Below, piece after piece: positions 48,726 through 60,795 of a stretch of 64,000 nt of DNA (positions are counted from its first letter, which is position 1; each line of letters begins with the position of its first letter). The DNA comes from Antedon bifida. Lineage: Eukaryota; Echinodermata; Crinoidea; Comatulida; Antedonidae. The notes beneath the pieces are model-generated. The model was given only the letters and a program-made list of their open reading frames with translations. It was not told where the DNA came from and searched no databases. The stretch covers positions 5,506,001-5,570,000 of the forward strand of contig OY727099.1 of the NCBI GenBank assembly GCA_963402885.1, in the 5' to 3' direction. The translations under genes and the position numbers were made by a program.

Positions 48726-51491
48726 CTATATATATTCTCTGTACGTAACCAGCAACTTATAATTTTTTTATTTTTTTTTTATAAATATCATTCTTTATGG
48801 CATCCTGTCTATTTTTTATCCAATTAAGATAAAATGATTCTGTCAAATTGGACAGAACAATTCATAAATAAAAAATAATATTACGTCTCAAAAGAAATTA
48901 TGCCAATAATGTCTCGAAAATGTAGATATATGGAGATATATCAGTATGTTTGGACAACACCAACTTGAGGGAAGGGTTTAAAGATACAGTATAATGAATA
49001 ATAAAATAAATCTCCCTTTTATAATGTCAATATTGGTTTATCCGGGTAAGTTTGTCACAAATAGACTAAATAACATCATGAATTATTACTTCTTGATAGG
49101 TATGTCATATTTCATAGAAAAAAACCAAAACCGAATGGTGAGACGTGTATTAAATGTACTGTATCATGATTTATAATGCTGACAAACATGAATGTTTTGA
49201 AGTGCATCAACCGTGTGTGGAGTGGATAGAGACGAGGCACTAAGGGGTACTTTTGCCTACTTAGTTTTAAATAAAAAATAATTGATTTTTATATAGCTTT
49301 CTAGTTCGGTATCAAATATCACATACGGTTGCTTAACTGTATTTAATCACAGACAATGCAAGCTTTGAAGATATGACCAGGATGTTTACTGGGAAATACA
49401 ACCTTCTTTTCGTCTTTTTAAAATTTAAATAGAAACTTTTGTTAGCTGTAGGTTCACAATATAATCATCTTGAAAGAAAACAAAATATTTTGTTTAAATT
49501 TTTTCTTTTATTTCAAAACCCAAACCAACTGAAAAAATGTTTAATTGCCAATAACAGGAGGGTTAAATATATAAATTTATCACAATAAATGTAATCACAA
49601 CCTTATCAACACAAGAACAAAGAAATCATTCATCTCATTAAATATACTATAGTGTAATTTGCAAAGAAACAAATGCCATGGTCAATAAATGATAACTTCA
49701 AGAATTAGGACCCAGGTCTACTTACCTGGTAAACTAAAGTGGTTTAAAAACAACAGCCTAAAGGGAAAATCCCCATCTAATCACCATTTACTAGTTTTGA
49801 AAATATAAAACAAAGGCTTTCTCTTCTCCTTTATTTTTGATGATATTGACCTTTTTTTAACCTTCCTCCAATACTAAATATTAAGCATAAATAACATCAA
49901 TTTCAGATTGTACAAATGCATTTTTGAATTATTAAAAATGAGATTACAGTACATTAATAGTTTTAACTCAACAAAATTGCATTTTTGAATTATTGAAAAT
50001 ATTATGTTCAATACGGTCAAATGGTATTATATCAGTAGTAGTAGTTGTGTTTGACCCATCACAAAAATACACTTTGTCAAAATTGATTCATTAGGTAGGA
50101 CATAATTAATGGGTATAACATCTAAAATTCTAAGCCAAAATTCATATTTAAGGCCAACAAAATCAATTTACTATGTTGATGATTTATCTGGTCGTTTTCT
50201 GGTTTGTTAACCTTCCACAAGGTAAAAAAAGTGTGAAGTCTATTTCATTGGGGAACAATTGAGAAAGATCTCATGATTCTTAAAGGTAGAAATAGATTTC
50301 AATACAGTTGTTCACATTTTGAACTAATTCCTCTTAGGTTCTCCGGGGAACTGAATACGCAGGTGAACATTAGTGCGCTGGTCCACAGATGGTACCACAC
50401 ACGGATGAGGGACATTGACTTATTTATTTCTCAAAAATTACTATTTGAAACAAATACAAATATGATAGGTTGAAATTTAGATGTAGAAGGAGTATTGCCC
50501 AAACTGCGTAAACCTCCTCCACCAAACCACTTTAATATTTATTAGATCATTAGAACTATAAAAGAGAGATAATTTATAGGTGAAAAAAAATTAAAATTGC
50601 TCTATTAGTTTCCATTTTATTGGATGAAAAACTTAAATGTACTACCGTATATCTTTTGGTATAATACCACCTCCCTAGAACACGAAATTGGGGAAATTTT
50701 GACGGAGGAGGGTTTTACTACTGTATACCCGGGAAAACCTTCATTCAGAAAAAATTGGTAAATTGGTAAAAGTATTTCTTGCTTGTAAAAACTCATCAGG
50801 CGAGAGACCTACATCCATACCAAAAGTCAATACTGGGACTATACCTAGGGAAATGCCTATTTGTAAAATCAGAAATTAAAGTAGGGGTGGGATTAGACCC
50901 GAAGTTGGATTATACTGTACTTACTGTATGTACATTACTGTATGCAGTCTAGCTCTAAAATACAGTAACTGACCTAACAATAACTTTATATTTAATCTGT
51001 TAATAATAGCTTAATCAAGATTAATATACATGTCTAATGTAAGGAAGAATTTAATCCAAGTCTAAGAAATCAGTCTCGTTTCAGTGAACATTCTTAACAC
51101 TGATGTTTTGAGACAAGATGCGTGGGAAGAGTGATAACAACGCTAGCTGTTTTATCTGAACATTTAATTCTGGAAAAAAACATCCGGTTGTTTTTTTTTT
51201 ATGGATATCAATCGAGAGAAAATGCTAAGAAAAATGTAGTACAATAATTATATTTGTAGATGGGACATGCTGTAGTAGAGTAAGAAAGAATTTTAAAGAA
51301 GACAAAGACACAAACAAGATACTGTACCAAATTATTATTTTAAAACAGAAACAAATTCTGCATGGAAAACTGAGAGAGGGATGTAAAAAGTATTGTTATT
51401 GGTAATAATTAAAATTTTAATTTAAAATTTAAATTATGATTTCAAGAACAATATCCTTGTAAGTACGAATTCATGAATTGTACGAATTCTC

Positions 51492-51610
51492 ATTGTGGAG
51501 AGGAATGTTCAATGAAAGTTTTTACTTTTTGAGTTATATCTCGCTCTTCGAATAGAAAAGCTATTGTCGGTTTATCCACATAAGCTACCTGTAGGCACGA
51601 AATAGACTAC
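51492..51610 (+). repeat. foldback family B, single arm
   Basis: GTGGAGAGGAATGTTCAATG, TATATCTCGCTCTTCGAATA, CTATTGTCGGTTTATCCACA and GGCACGAAATAGAC match the right arm. A small insertion CCTGTA lies between AAGCTA and GGCACG. Confidence 0.7.
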
Positions 51611-51956
51611 AACATTTTTCATAAATTTGTGTTAAAAAATACTGGAAACAAAGCATTATGAAAAGTATGTATTAAATAATAAATATATAAAGAAATCTTT
51701 CAGCCAACTAATATTTTTTTTTTAATCCACTTTCTACCAATAAAATGTAGTTGTTTACTTTCACAGATATTGTAAGCATGTACTTGGCACTTATTGTAGG
51801 CATAGGGCACAAGATCAAATTTATTTATGGCAAACATTTAGCTTGCTCAACACCCTGTCAGGTCAAGAAACTACTCAACTGGACAGATATCATTCCATCA
51901 TTCACTAATGAGGAACGCAAGATAAATAAACAAATTCCATTTCAATCAAAATTACA

Positions 51957-52022
51957 CAAACCAATAGTGGTTTTAGTAGTCTATTTCGTGCCTAGCTTAC
52001 CTGGATAAACCGACAATAGCCT
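51957..52022 (-). repeat. foldback family B, single arm, opposite orientation
   Basis: ACAAACCAATAGTGGTTTTA leads into GTAGTCTATTTCGTGCCTAG and CTTACCTGGATAAACCGACA. The lead-in also precedes the 20595 palindrome (ACAAACCAACAGTGGTGTTG). The true terminus of family B is therefore probably some 20-25 bp farther out than GTCTAT. Confidence 0.65.
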
Positions 52023-52171
52023 GTGCTCTCCAAAGTTTCTAGAAAGCTTCTGGACCATAATGGACTAGTCTGCAACCACGCCCTCATGTGGGAACGTTCC
52101 AACGTACCACCGTCGTCATTTCTTTTCGCAACGTTGATGTGTTATGACATTAAAGAATTTATAACGATCAT

Positions 52172-52325
52172 TAGAAACTCTATTAAGGGGACACCTTCGG
52201 GACCCCTAAAAAGTGGTGTCCTCTGAATATTGTGGGGTTTGCCCATAGCGAACATACAGTATTAGTAATTACTATTTTTATACCTCTTGTATGTTACACA
52301 GTGTCCCCATAATACAGGAGTTGGC
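52172..52325. repeat. pogo-like MITE, degraded
   Basis: CTCTATTAAGGGGACACCTT, GGTGTCCTCTGAATATTG and ACAGTGTCCCCATAATACAG correspond to internal blocks of the 20292-20540 element. Both terminal CAGT sequences are lost or mutated. Confidence 0.5.
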
Positions 52326-53462
52326 CATGTATGGTTTCCTTTGTTAGTATCACCAGAAATTTACCCCCAGACAGAATAGGGTTTTATAGTTACTACTACT
52401 ATTACCTGTGAAATAAAGATATGGAATTTAATATAGATTTGATGTCTAAATAATTGAGAGTTACAATTATAATATGATGTATCACAATGCCCAGCAGATT
52501 GCTAACGACATCAATCGTTTCGTGAAAATCTTGATTAATTCATCAATCAAATAAATAGCTAATCCATCTCTTTGCGCTAAAAAACTATGTTACCTCATAA
52601 AACGTACTGAACCAAAAATGGATCTGCACGCTTTTTTTTAACGACACGATTAAGTTTTTATGAGTATGGACATTAATTTATGTAAGTAAATCGTTCCTTA
52701 ATGGGATTGCATACCGTGTGATTGTGAAGTTAGGAAATCTGATAAGAACGTCCTTGTATGTCTCAATGTTTTAGAATGTTTTTGACTTTGAATTCTACAT
52801 ATTACAGTAATGGTAAGATCTTTTAAACTATCAGAAAAAAACTGTCGACACAATATTTTATATATTATAAAGGAGTTGGATGGCCTACAGTACTTGTATT
52901 TTATCAAACATTATCTACCTTGACTAAATTACAGTACAGGTAGTATCAGCTGCAGGCGCATGCGTACGCATTTTCTGTTCCACAAATATGAATTATGATG
53001 TCTTAATTTGTGAACTAACTGTATTTGATTGGTCAGTTTAAATGATCATCGTACAGTAAAAGTACTGTACGTCTTTCACAACAGTGTGTAATGGTATCTA
53101 TTAATTTACAAAGTACTGTGAAAATGGGAACGAAGAAATTGTAGCATATACTTGGTGTGATCAAAACATTTTAACCAGGACACAAACTGACCTACAACAT
53201 TGATTGGCCTTGATGGTACAATGACATCATGATTTCTGTTCTCTGGAGATGGACTTGAAATTTGTTGCTATTTTGGAAGCTTTAGTTTCTTAATCTTTTT
53301 ATCATATTCGACTTTAAATAATCAAGTCAGGCATATGCTTTCAAGGTGGTCCTTGAGAAGAAAATAGGAGTTTTAAATATTTTAAACTAACAGGTCAAAG
53401 AATGGACTTAATTTGGACATGAATTATTTCATGTTATTTAATATTTTTATGGTATCATTTTT

Positions 53463-53585
53463 CTGTGATATAGCCAAAGTGGTACGGTTTTTACAAGAAA
53501 AGGGAACAATCTCTGTTCAAGCCACTGGTTTGTCAAAGGCCTCTGTGAAAAAGTGGTCAGGTTGGAAACTTACCAACCGTACTAG
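53463..53585 (+). repeat. dispersed repeat, copy 2, with a short helix-turn-helix-like frame
   Basis: It matches 11519-11642 in the same orientation. In this copy a 68-codon frame (53413-53619) stays open and reads KVVRFLQEKGTISVQATGLS then KASVKKWSGWKLTN. The pattern resembles the DNA-binding N-terminal helices of transposases (FLQE-x-G-x-IS-x-Q...S-x-x-x-V), but the match is short. It is more likely a transposon remnant than a gene. Confidence 0.5.
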
Positions 53586-54430
53586 TGATGGCTACAACCC
53601 CGATTTTAGTGTTGTTTAGAAAAATGTCCTTAATTACTTTCACATATTAATAATATACAAAAATATATCACCTGTACCTGATGCACATCATACACAAACT
53701 ACTTGTTTACCTTCTATAAATGAAACCTCAGAATGTTGGTGTAGAAAATCAAATTGAGTTTAAAATGTGGGTTGGTTCATTAACACACTGTGTGACTAAA
53801 TTGTTTATTAAACGTATTTAGACGTCGTACACATAAATAAATTGCATTAGTGTTAGAAGTAGCCTGCAATATCTGCAATATTTACACTAAATAAAAACGA
53901 TACACATCAAAATATCATTAAAATTAGGCTTTAGAAACACTTGATGTTACGGAATCCGATATATATTACAATTGGTAAATTAGCTGAGGTGTTCTATAAC
54001 AATTTCAACAGCGAATGCAAATATGAGAACAGATGTTAGAAGAACATTTTCCGTCAATATGAGGAAAATACTGCTTATAGCTAAGAGGTTAATAACCTCA
54101 ACAATTTTCCTATCTTTGTACTAGAGATGATGTTTTTTTACAAAATTAATGTGAAAACTACAATTTAATTTGAGCAAATAACTTGCAAAGTTCTGGAAAT
54201 CCGAATTTCCTCAATTTCCAGTTAAGCTTGAGGACCAAACTAAATAAATTTACATTTTTATTTAATTTGGTAAATAAACATTCTTAAACTATAATCAAGA
54301 GTATCAAAATTAAAAAAATAATTAACTATAATTATTTTATAAATTTATTTAATTTCCTATAATAATCATTTTTTTTCTTCTTTTTTTTTTTCACTTTTAG
54401 GCATTCTTGGGTAAATAGTAAATATTGTAC

Positions 54431-54527
54431 CAGGGCTCGAAATTTACAATTTGCTGCCACTATACTACTGTACAATTACTAATGTGTCATTAAAGTGAAG
54501 TTGAAAATTACAAACTGGCTAGCCCTG
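54431..54527. repeat. hAT-like MITE (97 bp)
   Basis: The ends are CAGGGCTCGAAATTTAC and GGCTAGCCCTG; CAGGGCT and AGCCCTG are exact complements. CAGGGCTCGAAATT starts are known from hAT-type non-autonomous elements. The outer flanks share only TGTAC, so an 8-bp target duplication is not demonstrable. Confidence 0.55.
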
Positions 54528-57500
54528 TGTACATGTAGGTCATTGAAGAAACGTCTTATTAAATTTCCAATGATTTAATAACAAAAGGCAAAACTTTTAC
54601 ACAAAATAAATTCTAGCCCTACAGCTATTATTATTATAACGGATAAAGGTAAAATCCACTCTCTCTATCAAAAATCATCAGCTTTTTAGCAATGAAATAT
54701 AACACTAGTAATGCGGTTTAGCCGTGTAGCCTATTTGATGTTATACTCACCAATGTGGTTATTTTAATGCCAACAGCTATTGTTCGTTTTCATAAATTTT
54801 ATCCCTAAAGTGGTATTTTTATTTCATCAGGACTGCTCTTGATCCCAATTAAACGTGATTATAGGCGGAGTAGAAACACAAGTGAAAGTTAATACTGGTA
54901 GGGTTAACACAATTAATTTGTGGTTGATGTTAACAAGATTTTAAAAACATAATCATAAAGTGTTATAATGAGAAATATTTAAATTACACAGTCTGATACC
55001 ACACAGAGTAGTTCGGTTGTTGGATGATACTGTATACTGTATATGAATGCTAAATAATTTTAATTATTGAATAAATATACCTTGAATAACCTGTTAATAT
55101 TCCATTACTGGATGAAACAGAAAAAAAAATTCACTTCTGGAATTATGAAGGTACATTCTTGAAAACTAGCTGAAAAGTTTATTTTAAGGGGTTTTTTAAA
55201 CTTCGAAACCTACTTTAATTCTAATATTCTCCTTCTCCTGTACTGTATGTTTAGTGGTCCCTTGAAAAACAGTAGGTACAGTACAGTACAGTAGGTACAG
55301 TACAATATGCAAATATACAATATTTTGCATTCTTAATTTTTCATCATTACTTATATTAGAAGATCTCAGAATTAAGCAAGTACAGTACTACTTGTCTCTA
55401 TAGTACCCTTGCAGGTTCTGCTAACTACACTAGCCTGTCCTTGAAACTATAGCATGAGATTGAGGGCAAGTTGGTGTGTATGTGGGATATTCCTTGAATC
55501 ACCAATTTGAATCTTAACACCTGGCTAAAACTTTCACTAAGTGGGGATTTCTTTACAATCTTTTATGACCTAACAATAACTATTACGTTTTTTTTTATTT
55601 TCTTAGAGCTCATTAGTGAGTAGGAACATTGAATGTCATTTCGCTAGTTAAACCATGTGACCACCGCACAGCGCAACGCTGAAAATGTCAAGTAAAAGTC
55701 AAACAACAATACATGACAAGAACCACCCAGAAACAAAATGCACTATATATAATTAATTTGAACTTTAATATGGGACGTTCTTTTTAATGTGAAATGAACT
55801 TTGAAGGCCAATTTTAAAAAGTTCAAAAGTTTTACACGCCACCAATTTTAAATATTTTTAGTATTAATTCGTTAATTGTTTCTAAACATTTTCTATGCAG
55901 CTACTGTACATAATATTTTATTTTAAATTTTAGAAAACTATGTACAGTACCCTACACAAATATTTTCTAAAAAATACACAAAAGTACTAAAAGGGATATA
56001 GTGTTGGTGCAAATTGGTATTTTAGGATATTGTAGGTTGGTTTTGTGGAAGTTGCAATATCTTGTTAATTTCTTGGTGAAACAGATTCTGTTTTGGTTTT
56101 TTGTATGATTTGTATATGGATATTCTATCTGAAATACAAAAAAATGAATGATATCTTGCTTATGGTATGGTTTATACCGTTGGGCTCAATGGAAGAACAA
56201 CCATGTGTTGATCTGGGCCTCTGTGGTTAGATAAAGTTGAATTGTAACTTTGCAGGTGAATTGAATTGTAACTTTGCAGCTGAATTCAATGCCGTTTGCT
56301 CCTCTTTGCTTATTTTTGTTCCCAACTTTTGTCTGGCCTGGGTTAAATCAGATTCTTATTGCTAATTCGCAAAACGAACATTTTTTCATGAGAATACAGG
56401 AAATGAATTTCAGTAAAACATAGATAACTGTAATCAAAGATTAAGTAATCTTCTTTATTTTATTGATTTATAACTGTGAGAAGACAACCCATTGTGAGAC
56501 ACAATAGATAGAGGTCAACATTGTGTCTTAATCACAGTAGTGCACTGTGGTTCATTGTTCACTAAATCTTTATATTGATCATTGGACAAGTTCATTACAA
56601 GACTCATTTCCAGGTCTTTAAAAACAAAACAATATGTTGTTGCCCTTTAAATAAGGCGTGGCTAGGTATACACCTACAGAATGTATTACTACTGTACCGT
56701 ATACTATTGTTTGAAAAGGGTTTAGGCTTTAATTTAAGTTTTATTGATAATAGCAACAGAGAGTCACCCTGTACTCGAATCTTACAACGTCCATTTAGCA
56801 CCTCTTCTGCTTACTGGTAAAAATTGTGAAAAAAGTTCAAATTTTAGGGAACATTTTTTATCATGCAAAAGGGGAAAATTTGAGGTATTGACAGCTAGGA
56901 CAACAATATATATCATTTTAATTCAATTAAAAATAACATTTATTTTTTCCTTTTAAAGAAAACATATAAAAATAACAATATATCTGGTGGGAAGATACAG
57001 GATCTTGAGACAGGACAAATCAGCAAAAAACAACCAGGACATTAATACAGAAAGGAAAGCACAGTATAATACTGTACAGTACCTTAACTTAAATTCTGTA
57101 GATAGAATTATGCGTGTGTCAGTTGTGTGTTCAAAAAACCATGGTATGTAAGTTTTTATTGGTACTGTATTATATAACACACATGTGACATTTGTCATGA
57201 AACTGTCAAAAGTCCAGTGTTGCTGGTATGACAAGCATGAATGGCTGAGTCAGACATGATAAATTATTTAAAAAACACTCAAAATAAGGACAATTGAGAT
57301 AATGAAATATCTGGGATCTTTAGTAGATCCATCCATCCTTCTCCTGTTCTGATAACTTCTGCGACAACACCAAATTCAGCTGCCCACATCACAATCGGAA
57401 TAAACTTAAAACAATCCATCATTACTTCACTATTCTTTCTGCAATAGTTATGTTCTAACTGTGAAACATGTATTACTATGTCACATGTAGTTAAATAGGT

Positions 57501-57639
57501 AAATATATAATGGACAACACACAGGTAGGAACATTCCTCCTCCTCAAAAACACAACAACAACAACAAAAGTTCTTAATTCTTTCATCTTATATTCTTAAT
57601 CTTAGCACATGCTTGAGTAAACTGATTATTAAAACCTAC

Positions 57640-57748
57640 CTGGATAATATTCTGGCACTGATGATGAAGTGTAGCGGAAAATAAGTCCTAAAACAACAAA
57701 TGTAAGCCATGATGACAGGGAATACCCCATCGCCATACCACCAAACAT
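57640..57748 (-). CDS. EVA1C-like gene, exon 1 (start codon and signal peptide)
   Basis: The ATG at 57748-57746 opens 36 codons plus one base, ending TATCCAG|GTAGGT (phase 1). The peptide is MFGGMAMGYSLSSWLTFVVL followed by GLIFRYTSSS. It is a signal peptide with core LTFVVLGLIF and probable cleavage around residues 28-31. This is the first in-frame ATG after an in-frame TAG near 57819. Two further in-frame Met codons (residues 5 and 7) could also start translation without harming the signal sequence. The G left at the donor completes the Asp codon of exon 2, 31.6 kb away. I link the two by phase, strand, order and the expected EVA1C architecture; no transcript was available. Confidence 0.75.
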
Positions 57749-58044
57749 CAAGTTTTGACAATGCACTCCCGGGGAAAGTTCACACTGCAGCAGACGGTTA
57801 CCACTCCAGTTAATCCATACATGGGCCTAAGCACCGACAAACTTTTAGCCCAAGTACTACTGGAAATATACCACAAAACCTAATTAAAACTATTCCGACG
57901 ACGTGTATTTTCCCTATAGTCTCAGACGACACAGCTATATTTAAATTCAGGTTCAATGGGAAATAAGTTATTCTACCCAAACTCTATTATCCTCACGTTG
58001 AGTCGGGCTCCTGTGATTCTTTCACCGTGTTTGAGAACGGCCTT

Positions 58045-58105
58045 GTAATCTAAATAGCGCGCTGGGCCATAGCCAATCACAGCGTGGGAGGCGTTGCTTA
58101 ATATA
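58045..58105 (-). promoter_or_regulatory. candidate promoter region of the EVA1C-like gene
   Basis: About 300-350 bp upstream of the ATG the sequence becomes locally GC-rich. On the minus strand it reads GCCTCCCACGC, then GTGATTGGCTATGGCC, an inverted CCAAT box next to a GC-box-like motif. A weak TATA-like AAATATAG lies nearer, around 57936. This is position and motif evidence only. Confidence 0.3.
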
Positions 58106-59062
58106 AAGTTCCAGTGACCAATGTCCTTGTTAGGCTGTCAAAAGTTTAATACAGAAAAAAAGAAGTTCGGAATAAACAGAAATTAGGATGAAATTAAACA
58201 CTTTAAGACAGGGGTGGTTGGATTGGATGGCATTTGTATCTTTTGTTTCACTCAATTCTACTATCTATTCGCGTCTGCTAAAGGAATTTATTCGTAGTTG
58301 TATGCCATTGAATCAACAGCGGTGGATTTAGCCTACTTTTTGCGCGCGAGGGTGAACATTCTCATTTTGTTTCCTACGATCGATCATTTAATGGTTATGC
58401 TTCTCATCACGAATACGCAGTTAACATCCAGTGAGAATATACAATTATTATTGGGTTAAATTGAGTGCACGGTAAAAGCGATGATTATTCCTCCTCGACA
58501 TCTGTTATTCATTTTTCTATATACAGTATTCTTGACATTGTGCGCTACTTATTTCGATGGTAGGTCATTTAATTTTGACGTGTTTGATTTGAGTGACATT
58601 ATTGGTCTATTGACAGCAATTAAATGTGTCAGGTAGATCTTAGGGTAGATGTACATTAAATGGCTCCCACGCTCTCGGACGTGTCAACACAGGATTTCTA
58701 AAAACTATCCGCGATGTTCATGTTGTAACAAATTCCACTTTATAAAGACAGAATTTATTTATTTTTAAAATTTTTTTTTGGATGGATGGTGGGAAGGGGG
58801 CGTATTGATCTGACGCGGGTTTGTTCGACATCTATGGTTCTAACCATGGTTCTATCCATGGTTCTCTGATTTAAACATGTATCTCAAGACAGCTGACTGT
58901 CTGACTTAAAAACCACAATTTACTTTATATTAGTACCGTTTATCTTGTTAAATTGATACGAGTAATTGAACAATTCCTCTTCGACCGCTAAAACCACAAG
59001 AAAACTAATATACAGTCACTGTACTGCCAATATTACAGTCCAGTTAGATGGCGCTACAAGAC

Positions 59063-59102
59063 GACGATTACCAGAGCCATATATTATGGCTCTGACGATT
59101 AC
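59063..59102. repeat. minimal palindromic insertion 3 with direct-repeat flanks
   Basis: The 23-bp palindrome CAGAGCCATA-TAT-TATGGCTCTG (59072-59094) is flanked by exact copies of ACGATTAC (59064-59071 and 59095-59102). The repeat is 9 bp if the shared G is counted. Confidence 0.75.
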
Positions 59103-60315
59103 TAATTTTACGCCGCTGAAGTATAGAGGGCGGCAGACTGATTTGTTTAAATATATATCTGTATCAGATTTATAGAGAATTATAGAGGGCGCCAGACCGA
59201 TATTTTTAATTATCAGATTGACACACCTACTTGACAAGTTGACATTTTAAGTACGAATGTGTCTATTATGGACGCATTGTTTAATCTGCCATTTAATTAC
59301 AGTACAAAAACAGGAGAATATGAGTTGATGAACAGAGCAAACACAACAAAACCCAAAAATTAACTCTCTATTAAAAGGAATTAAAAAAACGTTTAGTTTT
59401 TTTCAATGAACAAAAAAATGATATGTCTTCTAAAAAAAAATGCGTACAATGTAATAAAATTAACCAATAATAACAATAATAATAATGCTCGTGTGATGAT
59501 CGATTAATTTTAAAACAGACCTCCCCTCTCCCGAAAAATGTAGGTCGTCTGAAGCTAAAACGATTTAAAATTAATATAATAACGACTAAAAATAAATGTC
59601 GCCGCCGTTACCTTCTATTTCAGTTTTAAAAAAGTTACCTTTAAAAAAGCAATATAATCTGATAATTTCTAGTATTATATATATATACACACCCCACCAA
59701 TATAAACCAATAAATGTACCATCAATAACTATATTATTATTTGGCCTAAATAATCCAGATCCAATCATTCGAGATGCCGTTGACTTTTCATCTTGCAGGG
59801 GGTGCACAATCGCAGTAGACAGTCACTGAAACTTTACAATGAAAAATAATAGACGTTTATACACAATAAGATACAGGCGTAAAAGGCAATGCGAATTTAT
59901 TTGTGCGCGTCAAACATTTTTGCGAAAATTTTACTAGCCTTTTTTGCAACACTACAAGAGCGTGCGATTTTTTTTAAGAGTTTAAATATCCGTCTGCTCA
60001 TAAAAGCATAATACATTGTTTTGCTTATCTCTATAAAATACTTTCGCATTTTTGTCAAATTACACATTTCGTTGTGTATTGTCTTATCATCATCCTTATC
60101 AGGGAAGGGAACGTTATCGTCCTGGTTATTGTCATTATCATCGTCATGCTTGGTCTTTAGTTTGTTTTTCTTGATTTTCCACACACATCATCAACGTTAT
60201 GGCCATTCACAATCAACATCAATAATTAAATTAAAAGCGGAATGAGTGAGCAAAGTAAGTTAAAAACTTTAAACCTGGTCGTTAATCAGAAAGTTACGGG
60301 ACAAATTCCCACTAA

Positions 60316-60494
60316 AGCTTGGTTCCCACTAGAACGTAACGCAAGGACATAAACGCAACGCAAGCGTTTTAACCAATGACAAACGAAGTTATAGACAGTT
60401 AGCAATCACAAGCGAATAAGCCATCGCTTGTGATTGGTCAATTCACTTGCGTTGCGTTACGTCCTTGCGTTGCGTCGCTAGTGGGAACCACGCT
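60316..60494. repeat. PIF/Harbinger-like MITE family E, TAA target duplication
   Basis: The ends are AGCTTGGTTCCCACTAG and CTAGTGGGAACCACGCT, then ACGCAAGGAC / GTCCTTGCGT, giving a 30+ bp inverted repeat. TAA lies on both sides (60313-60315 and 60495-60497). Inner blocks CAATCACAAGCGAATAAG and CATCGCTTGTGATTGGTC also form an inverted pair. Confidence 0.85.
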
Positions 60495-60497
60495 TAA

Positions 60498-60645
60498 GGC
60501 GTGGTTCACACTAAGACGCAACGACTGTGTGAACCGTCAAAGTCTGGAACAACTAACGTTGACGCACAATCAAGCAGGTTTGGTTTCCAATATTATTGGA
60601 AGGGCATTTTTTACGTTGCGTAGGTTACGTTGCGTTTGTTCAAGG
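60498..60645. repeat. family E relative, degraded, directly adjacent
   Basis: GGCGTGGTTCACACTAAGAC followed by GCAACG echoes the family E left end. ACGTTGCGTAGGTTACGTTG at 60613-60632 echoes its internal GTTGCGTTACG blocks. It abuts the TAA duplication of the complete element, so one copy may have inserted at the edge of another. Confidence 0.55.
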
Positions 60646-60795
60646 GAATAATTATATTATTTCCCGAAGCGCGAAGCGCTGAGGGAAATATATTCCCTCG
60701 AACAAAATATCATTCCCAAGGGGTTGTAAAATCTTATATTTTATCGATATAAAAGGTATGTCCTTTCCATCGTCATATTCTTTATCATCATTTAC

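Larger units (their letters stand above)
26008..57639. other. intron 1 of the EVA1C-like gene (31.6 kb)
   Basis: Exon 1 ends in phase 1 and exon 2 begins in phase 1, so a single intron suffices. Apart from the MATH-like fragment near 43.3-43.8 kb, I found no coding sequence that I trust. The contents are Harbinger-like MITEs (26567, 36130), a broken family A copy between 36-bp direct repeats (36324-36484), two minimal palindromic insertions (34239-34285, 37362-37403), a 375-bp tandem duplication (39660), a minisatellite (41391), pogo-like MITEs (43005, 44723, 52172), a diverged 200-bp tandem duplication (47566), family B half-copies, and a hAT-like element (54431). Intervening stretches are plain AT-rich DNA. 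Confidence 0.7.
57749..60795. other. intergenic region between the CAP-EGF and EVA1C-like genes
   Basis: It holds the probable EVA1C-like promoter and 5' UTR, and should hold the unresolved 3' end of the CAP-EGF gene. It also contains a minimal palindromic insertion (59063-59102), a short imperfect duplication around GTATAGAGGGCGGCAGACTG (59119-59220), and family E MITE sequence (60316-60645). The minus-strand open frame at 59897-60181 lacks a usable acceptor. No other gene is supported. Confidence 0.6.

Noticed and set aside
59586..59829. Open frames on both strands around 59.6-59.8 kb, one with a hydrophobic stretch
   Set aside because: No acceptor gives the phase needed after the EGF exon without hitting a stop quickly. 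The hydrophobic part is AT-rich intergenic sequence.
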